Assembly (NCBI GenBank): GCA_024277555.1 | Contig: JAJRUY010000018.1 | Location: 1-13,768, forward strand | Direction of reading: 5' to 3' | From: Gammaproteobacteria bacterium | GTDB taxonomy: Bacteria; Pseudomonadota; Gammaproteobacteria; Chromatiales; Chromatiaceae | DNA length: 13,768 nucleotides | Shown here: positions 5,642 through 11,358 of the stretch, piece by piece | How positions within the stretch are numbered: the first letter of the stretch is position 1 | How the letters are laid out: each line of letters opens with the position of its first letter | Program-made: the position numbers and the translations under genes | The notes under the pieces: model-generated | Seen by the model: only the letters and a program-made list of their open reading frames with translations | Told to the model about the DNA's origin: nothing | The model's database searches: none

Positions 5642-6437
5642 CAGAGAGCCCCTGGGCGCGCAAGGCCATGGCGCGCTTTTCCACTGCCTGGAGAAAGTCC
5701 GCGTACTGCGTCAGTATCCGGCGCAAAGGCTGCCCGTGATAGATACGCAAGAACCGCAGCTGATCACGGCGGGTCAAACCAATGTCCATGGCGGAAAAAT
5801 ACAGGCTGCCAATATCCTTGACCTGCCAACGCAGGGGCACTTGCTCGCGCAACTGTACCCGGTGCAGGTCGATTAGATACAGGTGCAGGTCTTTCTCTTT
5901 CCCGCTCCAGGGCTGTTGCAACAGAAAATGACAGATATACAAATCCCGGTGATTCACGCCATTGCGGTGCAGCTGGCGGGTCATTTCCGCCACCCGCCGT
6001 ATTAGCCGCTGCTTGATGGCAAATGCTGGGGGATACGCGGCCCAGTCCGCGCAATAGTCTTCCAGGCTGATGGTGTTTTCCAGCTCCCGGGTGATGACGA
6101 AGGAGTGCCGGGTTGCCGGATTCCAGCCTTCCGCCCCATACGCCTCCAGGCGCATGGTCTCCACCCCCAGTTCCTGCAGGCGTTGTATGGCCTTCCATTC
6201 ATTGGCGGCGCCAGTCACCGGCAGGCGCAGGCTGAGCAGGTTTTTCAGGATTTCCTTCCAGCCCACCCCCCAGTGCAGCTTCAGGAAATAGCCCTTTCCC
6301 GCCAGCTCGAAACGCAGGGTGCGGCGGTTGGCTCCGGGCGGGTTGCGATATTCTTTACCCGTTATGGCAAAGGCATTCCCCACCCCTGTCCAGGGATGAT
6401 CCAGACTGGCGGCAAATTTTTCCGACAGCCAGATCAT
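5634..6437 (-). CDS. waaP: LPS core heptose I kinase WaaP (RfaP)
   Basis: A 267-residue kinase that phosphorylates the first heptose of the LPS inner core on the cytoplasmic side, using ATP. This modification supports outer-membrane stability and resistance to hydrophobic agents in other bacteria. The sequence closely follows E. coli WaaP: TLRFELAGKGYFLKLHWG with nucleotide-binding Lys53, KEILKNLLSLRLPV, the TISLEDYCADWA block (122-133), catalytic loop NHRDLYICHFLL with Asp165, and metal-binding Asp190 in LIDLHR. The start ATG overlaps the waaG stop as ATGA, implying translational coupling, and its own stop overlaps the next kinase-like gene by eight bases. All key kinase residues are present, so I expect an active enzyme. 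Confidence 0.95.
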   Translation of the reverse strand: MIWLSEKFAASLDHPWTGVGNAFAITGKEYRNPPGANRRTLRFELAGKGYFLKLHWGVGWKEILKNLLSLRLPVTGAANEWKAIQRLQELGVETMRLEAYGAEGWNPATRHSFVITRELENTISLEDYCADWAAYPPAFAIKQRLIRRVAEMTRQLHRNGVNHRDLYICHFLLQQPWSGKEKDLHLYLIDLHRVQLREQVPLRWQVKDIGSLYFSAMDIGLTRRDQLRFLRIYHGQPLRRILTQYADFLQAVEKRAMALRAQGLSDE

Positions 6438-7549
6438 CCTGGGGAAAGGATCAGGTCTGCAGCATATTCGGTCATGCTGTACAGGTCATGGCTGCGTCCG
6501 TAGCGAATGCCATTCTCCCGCCAGGCGGCGCGGCGTGGTGAGGTGAGCGCGTCTACAAGGCTCTGATTCAGCACCGCCTGGGAAAACGGCTCCGGCACCA
6601 CCATGCCGGCATCCGCCTCTTCCACATAGTAGGCATAACCGCAGACGCCGGTCACCAGGGAGGGCAAGCCGGCAATAATCGCTTCCAGGATCACCATGCC
6701 GGAGTTTTCGTAATACGCCGGGTGCAGCAACAGGTCGCCACCCTGCAGGAAACGCGGAATATCGTCACGTCCATGCAATACCTGGAAGCGCTCACCAACC
6801 CCCAGTTGTCCGGCCAGACGAATGAAAGGTTCGCCGTTGTCACTGCCAATGGCAAGCAGCCGGGACTTGTTGCGCAACTCTTCCGGCAGGGCAGCAAAGG
6901 CCAGTATGGAGCGGTCCAGGCCTTTGGTTCGGAAACCGGAACCAATGCAGAGTATCAGTTGCTCATCATCGGCAATCCGGAATTCCCGGCGCAAGCCGGT
7001 TCTTAGCTTGGCCGCATCTGTCCCTGCCATGCGGCTGGTGTCGATACCCGGCGGCAACATGTGCAACCGCTGCTCCTGGGTTGCATAGTATTTTTTATAG
7101 ATAAGATGCTGGCGCGGCGATATGAGCAATATTTCGGTGTGGCTGTCCCGGCCGAAAACCGCATCCTCGCAGGACAGAAAATGCCGGTAGCGCGGCAGCT
7201 TGCGCACCAGTAAATTTCGCTCCCTGAGCAGCTTGTCCTTCAGGCAGGGATCTGCGGCATAGTAGTAATCCAGGCCAGGCATCTTGTTGAAGCCTACCAC
7301 CCGGTCGATACCATGCCGCTGGAACAGCGGCATCAGGCTTTGCTGGAACAGCCGGTATTTTTCATGGTTGCTCCAGCTCTTTACAGGCAGCACATGCACG
7401 CTCATGCCTTGCGGGCGTTCTCCTTCCCAGCTCAGGGTGAAGATATGGATCTCATGCCCCCGCTCAAGACAGGTATGGGCAATTTGCAGCATGTCCCGTT
7501 GCAGGCCGCCAAAGGGGAAATACTTGAACAGTACGAAAGCCAGCTTCAT
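6434..7549 (-). CDS. waaG: LPS core glucosyltransferase WaaG (RfaG)
   Basis: A 371-residue GT4 glycosyltransferase of GT-B fold that adds the first glucose of the outer core to heptose II from UDP-glucose, at the cytoplasmic face of the inner membrane. The N-terminus MKLAFVLFKYFPFGGLQRDM is typical of WaaG, with the GGLQRD loop at 14-19. The middle contains LPPGID (165-170) and the nucleotide-sugar-binding IGSGFRTKGLDR. The EX7E motif of GT4 retaining enzymes is present as Glu281 and Glu289 in ENSGMVILEA. The gene overlaps waaC upstream and waaP downstream, each with an ATGA junction. No good Shine-Dalgarno precedes its ATG, in keeping with coupled translation. Confidence 0.95.
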   Translation of the reverse strand: MKLAFVLFKYFPFGGLQRDMLQIAHTCLERGHEIHIFTLSWEGERPQGMSVHVLPVKSWSNHEKYRLFQQSLMPLFQRHGIDRVVGFNKMPGLDYYYAADPCLKDKLLRERNLLVRKLPRYRHFLSCEDAVFGRDSHTEILLISPRQHLIYKKYYATQEQRLHMLPPGIDTSRMAGTDAAKLRTGLRREFRIADDEQLILCIGSGFRTKGLDRSILAFAALPEELRNKSRLLAIGSDNGEPFIRLAGQLGVGERFQVLHGRDDIPRFLQGGDLLLHPAYYENSGMVILEAIIAGLPSLVTGVCGYAYYVEEADAGMVVPEPFSQAVLNQSLVDALTSPRRAAWRENGIRYGRSHDLYSMTEYAADLILSPG

Positions 7550-8559
7550 GCCAGGGCCATTTGTTCACACAGGGCAGACCAGACTTTGCCCGGCGGCAGG
7601 GTTTGGAAGCAGGCCGGTTGCACGGCAACTTCCCCCCTGTAGCTGCACTGACGCTGCAGGCAGGGCGCACAGGAGAAATCCACCCCGAGGTTTTGCTGGC
7701 GCCGCCCCACGGCGCCGGTCAATCCCTCAACCGTAGGGCCATAAAGGGTCACTGCCGGCGTATTCAGAGCCGCCGCGAGATGTGCCAGGCCGGTATCTAC
7801 GCCAACTACACCACCAGCAGGGGACAGGGCATTCTTCAGGCCATTGAGATCCAGGTGCGGCATCAGCTCTCCACAACCGGCGTGGCGGATGATGGTTTCG
7901 GCGCGCAGGCGTTCTTCCGGGGCATGCCAGGGGAGCCGCACCCGATAACCGGCCTCTTCCGCCATCACCGTCAACGCCGCCCAGTATTCCAGGGGCCAGT
8001 GCTTGCTGGGCCAGGTAGTGCCGTGGAGGAAGATCAGGGATTTCTCCCGCTCCCCCTGATACTCCGGCAGGCCCGAATCCGGGGGGCCATCCGGCAGCGG
8101 ATACTCCAGAGCCATGGCAAACAGCTGGCGGATACGCTCAATGGCGTGCAAGCCCCGCGATACGGGATAGCACCGCTGATAAAAAAAACTCGCCAGGGGC
8201 TCCCGCAGGGAATGGCGGTCGTAGCCTGCGATGGGCCCTTTCGCCATGCGCGCTGGCAGGGCGCTTTTCACCAGCCCCTGGGCGTCGATGACCAGATCAT
8301 AAGCCTCTTGCTGCAATGCCGAACGGAAGCGTTTGAGCTGTCCTTTTTTCCAGGCATCCCGCCAGTTGCAGCGCCAGCGTCGCAGGGCGATGGGAATGGT
8401 TCTGCTCACTGCCGGGTGCCAGCCCGGCACCTGGGCAAAAGCTTCTTCCACCAGCCAGTGAAATTCAATTTCCGGCACCGCCCGGGCTGCGTCGCCAAGA
8501 GCGGGAAAGGTATGAATCAAATCCCCCAGGGAGGAGGTTTTTACGATCAGCACCCGCAT
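7546..8559 (-). CDS. waaC: LPS heptosyltransferase I WaaC (RfaC)
   Basis: A 337-residue GT9 family enzyme that transfers the first L-glycero-D-manno-heptose from ADP-heptose to Kdo2-lipid A. The N-terminal acceptor loop KTSSLGDLIHTFPAL contains the catalytic Asp13 found at the same position in E. coli WaaC. The C-terminal donor domain has FLHGTTWPSKHWP and the GVDTGLAHLAAAL motif. The ATG directly follows the cysC stop (TGAATG) and has no Shine-Dalgarno of its own, so its translation probably depends on ribosomes leaving cysC. The 3' end overlaps waaG by four bases. The distinction from WaaF rests on the N-terminal KTSSLGD loop and on the separate clear waaF upstream. Confidence 0.95.
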   Translation of the reverse strand: MRVLIVKTSSLGDLIHTFPALGDAARAVPEIEFHWLVEEAFAQVPGWHPAVSRTIPIALRRWRCNWRDAWKKGQLKRFRSALQQEAYDLVIDAQGLVKSALPARMAKGPIAGYDRHSLREPLASFFYQRCYPVSRGLHAIERIRQLFAMALEYPLPDGPPDSGLPEYQGEREKSLIFLHGTTWPSKHWPLEYWAALTVMAEEAGYRVRLPWHAPEERLRAETIIRHAGCGELMPHLDLNGLKNALSPAGGVVGVDTGLAHLAAALNTPAVTLYGPTVEGLTGAVGRRQQNLGVDFSCAPCLQRQCSYRGEVAVQPACFQTLPPGKVWSALCEQMALA

Positions 8560-9165
8560 TCAGGCAATCAACTTTTTTTCCTGCAGATACCGGAGTACAT
8601 GGTCGATGCTTTGTTCAAGGTTTTCCTGATCCGTTCTGACGCGGATCTCCGGGGCTTCCGGCTCCTCGTAGGGAGAGGAAATGCCGGTGTAGTTGGGAAT
8701 CAACCCGGCCCTGGCTTTGGCATACAGGCCTTTTACATCCCGTTCTTCACAAACTTCCAGGCTGCAATCGCAATACACCTCGATAAATTCTCCCGGGGCG
8801 AACAGGGCTCTGACCCGCTGGCGTTCTTCCCGGAACGGGGAAATAAACGCGGTCATGGCGATCACCCCCGCTTCCACGACCAGCCGGGTCATCTCACCGA
8901 TACGGCGGATATTTTCCTTGCGGTCTTCCTCACCAAAGCCCAGATCGGAACACAGGCCATGGCGGACGTTGTCTCCATCGAACACGAAGGTACGGCACTG
9001 CATCTGGTACAGATGCTCCTCCACGGCATGGGCGAGGGTGGATTTACCCGAACCGGAAAGCCCGGTAAACCAGAGCACGAAGCTCTGATGCCCGTTCATC
9101 TGCTGACGCCGTTCCCGGGTCACTGTGGCGCTGTGCCAGATTACATTTTCAGTCTTGTCGTTCAC
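8560..9165 (-). CDS. cysC: adenylylsulfate (APS) kinase CysC
   Basis: A 201-residue cytosolic kinase that converts APS plus ATP to PAPS. The P-loop GLSGSGKS lies at 35-42, the APS-binding block VFDGDNVRHGL at 61-71, and the ISPFREER segment at 108-115 with Ser109, the conserved serine of the family. Length and order are those of a complete stand-alone CysC, with no fused sulfurylase domain. The start is GTG at 9165; the N-terminal WHSATVTRERRQQ is typical of the family and supports it. It overlaps the waaF stop by 17 bases and is followed at once by waaC. cysC usually lies with sulfate-activation genes. Here it is between two heptosyltransferase genes, and no sulfate-activation, sulfate-reduction or sulfotransferase gene is visible. 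It may serve general sulfate assimilation or supply PAPS for envelope sulfation. Confidence 0.95.
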   Translation of the reverse strand: MNDKTENVIWHSATVTRERRQQMNGHQSFVLWFTGLSGSGKSTLAHAVEEHLYQMQCRTFVFDGDNVRHGLCSDLGFGEEDRKENIRRIGEMTRLVVEAGVIAMTAFISPFREERQRVRALFAPGEFIEVYCDCSLEVCEERDVKGLYAKARAGLIPNYTGISSPYEEPEAPEIRVRTDQENLEQSIDHVLRYLQEKKLIA

Positions 9166-10183
9166 TATTTTCCATCACCTTGTTCAGGGCTGCATGCACC
9201 TGATTGATTGAAATATCCCGCAAGCAGCGCAAATGCCCCAGGGGACATTCCCGCTTGAAGCAGGGACTGCAGTCCAGCCCCAGGCTGAGCACCTGATGCC
9301 GGACGTTGAGAGGAGGCGTAAAGCCCGGATCGGAAGATCCGTAGACCGCCACCAGCGGGCGATCCAGGGCCGCAGCCACATGCATCAGGCCGGAGTCATT
9401 GCTCACCACGGCATCCGCCAGGGAAAGCAGATCCACGGCCTGAGCCAGAGACGTACTCCCCGCCAGGCTGGCGCAGCCCGCGCCTGCCTGGGCAGCGATA
9501 TTGTCGCACACCGGGCGGTCTTTATCCGATCCGAACAGCCATACCCGCCAGCCTTCATCCACATACTGCCGCGCCAGGGCGGCATAGTGCTCTACAGGCC
9601 AGCGTTTGGCCTCACCAAACTCTGCCCCGGGGCACAGCGCCAGCAGCGGCTGATCTGCCGGTTTTTGCAGTTGCAGAGCGGTGAGGGCATGGTGAATGTC
9701 ATCCGGATTCACTTCCAGGCGTGGCGGCGGAATATCCGGAATCCGGGTGCAGCCTGCCTCGCCCGCCAGAGCCACAAAACGCTGCACCGTCATGGTCAGA
9801 AAGGATTTGTCCAGCTTGCGGATGTCGTTGAGTAGGCCGTAACGCATTTCTCCCCGCCAGCCGGTGCGTCGGGGAATGCCCGCCGCCCAGGGGACGATGG
9901 CGGATTTCCAGGAGTTGGGCAGCACGATTGCCTGCCGGTAGCGCCCGCGCAGGGATTTGCCTTGCTCCCAACGCTGCCCCAGCGCCAGCTTGCCATGCCC
10001 CAGGGGCATTTCCACACCGGCTCGGACTTCAGGCATGCGCTGGAGCAAGGGCAGGCTCCAGCCTGGCGCCAGCACATCGATGGCGGTTTCCGGCTGCTGT
10101 TGCTTCAGTGTCCGGAACAGACTCTGGGCCATGACCATGTCGCCCACCCAGGAGGGACCGACAACGAGGATTGCGAAGCTCAA
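9149..10183 (-). CDS. waaF: LPS heptosyltransferase II WaaF (RfaF)
   Basis: A 344-residue GT9 enzyme adding the second inner-core heptose from ADP-heptose. The N-terminus ILVVGPSWVGDMVMAQSLF with Asp15 is diagnostic of WaaF. Later blocks are ALCPGAEFGEAKRWP, VSNDSGLMHVAAAL and the Cys-containing C-terminal stretch DCSPCFKRECPLGHLRCL. The start is TTG at 10183: reading upstream in frame there is no ATG, GTG or TTG before a stop codon, and the family motif begins almost at once. No Shine-Dalgarno is visible. Initiation may therefore be weak, or coupled to the zinc-finger gene ending 35 bases upstream. It overlaps the cysC start by 17 bases. Confidence 0.95.
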   Translation of the reverse strand: MSFAILVVGPSWVGDMVMAQSLFRTLKQQQPETAIDVLAPGWSLPLLQRMPEVRAGVEMPLGHGKLALGQRWEQGKSLRGRYRQAIVLPNSWKSAIVPWAAGIPRRTGWRGEMRYGLLNDIRKLDKSFLTMTVQRFVALAGEAGCTRIPDIPPPRLEVNPDDIHHALTALQLQKPADQPLLALCPGAEFGEAKRWPVEHYAALARQYVDEGWRVWLFGSDKDRPVCDNIAAQAGAGCASLAGSTSLAQAVDLLSLADAVVSNDSGLMHVAAALDRPLVAVYGSSDPGFTPPLNVRHQVLSLGLDCSPCFKRECPLGHLRCLRDISINQVHAALNKVMENSERQD

Positions 10184-10218
10184 GGGTGTGTCTCGATTGT
10201 GCCGCCAAACTCAATCGG

Positions 10219-10407
10219 TCAGTCGACAAGAATATAGCGGGTGCTGCAATACGGGCACACCGCCTCGCCGTTCTTTGTGATCGGCAGGTAGACCCTGGGA
10301 TGCAGGTTCCAGACGTCTTCTTCCGGCAGGGGGCAGCTCAGGGGCAGTTGCTCACGGCTTACCTTGATTTCCCTGGGCTGAATTTGCTGTGCGGCTTCGG
10401 CATTCAT
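10219..10407 (-). CDS. small CHCC-type zinc-finger protein
   Basis: A 62-residue protein with the zf-CHCC pattern: Cys25, His36, Cys51 and Cys54 (SCPLPEE, WNLHPRVYLP, VCPYCSTRYILVD). The fold is shared with the zinc-binding NDUFS6 subunit of mitochondrial complex I. Free-standing bacterial versions of this size are common beside ilvE in Proteobacteria, and their function is not established. A GGAG seven bases upstream lies inside the last ilvE codons; the ATG starts two bases after the ilvE stop, so the two are probably translated together. No signal peptide or membrane segment is seen, and the protein should be cytoplasmic. Confidence 0.9.
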   Translation of the reverse strand: MNAEAAQQIQPREIKVSREQLPLSCPLPEEDVWNLHPRVYLPITKNGEAVCPYCSTRYILVD

Positions 10408-10409
10408 GA

Positions 10410-11342
10410 TTAGTCTCCGTTAACGTAGGTCAGCCAGCCGTGATGTACTGGCGAACGGCCATGTACGACATCGAAATATTTCTTTTGCAAATGCTCGGTA
10501 ATGGGGCCGCGGCCACCGTTGCCGATAGTGCGGTTGTCCACTTCACGAATCGGCGTGACTTCCGCCGCCGAGCCGGTGAAAAAGGCCTCATCGGCAATAT
10601 AGACCTCGTCACGGGTAATGCGTTTCTCCACCACCTGCAGATCCGATTCATGCGCCAGCTGCATGATGGTGCGGCGGGTGATGCCATCGAGGGCGGAAGA
10701 CAGATCCGGCGTGTAAAGTATGCCATCACGCACGATAAAAACATTTTCACCCGAGCCTTCCATGACGAAGCCCTGGCTGTCCAGCAGCAGCGCCTCATCA
10801 TAGCCGTTGTCCAGGGCTTCCTGCAGCGCCAGCATGGAGTTGATGTAGTTGCCGTTGGCCTTGGCGCGGCACATGGTGATGTTTACATGGTGGCGGGTAA
10901 AGGAAGACACACGGATGCGGATGCCTTTTTCCATCGCTTCATCCCCCAGGTAGGCGCCCCAGGTCCAGGCGGCGACAATGGCATGGACTTTCAGATTATC
11001 GGCACGCAGCCCCATGCCTTCGGCACCATAGAAGCACATGGGGCGCAGGTAGGCGGAATCCAGGTCATTGTCGCGCACGGCTGCTATCTGTGCCTGATTG
11101 AGGGTGTCCCTGTCCCAGGGGATGTTCATGCGCAGAATATGCGCGGACTGAAACAGGCGCTCGGTATGATCCTGCAGACGGAAAATCGCCGGCCCCTTGT
11201 GCGTATGGTAGGCGCGCACACCTTCGAACACGCCCATGCCGTAATGCATGGTGTGGGTGAGCACATGCACCTGGGCGTCACGCCAGGGAATCATTTCACC
11301 ATCCATCCAGATCAGGCCGTCTCGATCTGCCATTGTCTGCAT
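10410..11342 (-). CDS. ilvE: branched-chain amino acid aminotransferase IlvE
   Basis: A 310-residue PLP-dependent fold-type IV transaminase that interconverts leucine, isoleucine and valine with their 2-oxo acids, using glutamate/2-oxoglutarate. Visible motifs are THTMHYGMGVFEGVRAY (29-45), YLRPMCFYG, the PLP-binding Lys161 in CRAKANGNYINSM, and the conserved block EALLLDSQGFVMEGSGENVF, followed by the FFTGSAAEVTPI region. The ATG at 11342 has GGAG seven bases upstream and is preferred over Met4. It begins 16 bases after the glnE stop, across a hairpin (see the 11364-11394 entry). Linkage to glnE and the waa genes matches the arrangement in Pseudomonas; it need not imply a shared function beyond growth-linked expression. 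Confidence 0.96.
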   Translation of the reverse strand: MQTMADRDGLIWMDGEMIPWRDAQVHVLTHTMHYGMGVFEGVRAYHTHKGPAIFRLQDHTERLFQSAHILRMNIPWDRDTLNQAQIAAVRDNDLDSAYLRPMCFYGAEGMGLRADNLKVHAIVAAWTWGAYLGDEAMEKGIRIRVSSFTRHHVNITMCRAKANGNYINSMLALQEALDNGYDEALLLDSQGFVMEGSGENVFIVRDGILYTPDLSSALDGITRRTIMQLAHESDLQVVEKRITRDEVYIADEAFFTGSAAEVTPIREVDNRTIGNGGRGPITEHLQKKYFDVVHGRSPVHHGWLTYVNGD

Positions 11343-11358
11343 CTTTAATCTCCAGTTA

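Noticed and set aside
7561..9207. A 548-codon plus-strand open frame opposite waaC, cysC and the end of waaF
   Set aside because: It is antisense to three clearly recognised, conserved genes and shows no family motif. Long antisense frames are expected opposite GC-biased codons.
10440..11348. A 302-codon plus-strand open frame opposite ilvE
   Set aside because: It mirrors the ilvE reading frame, has no recognisable domain and lies fully within a certain gene.
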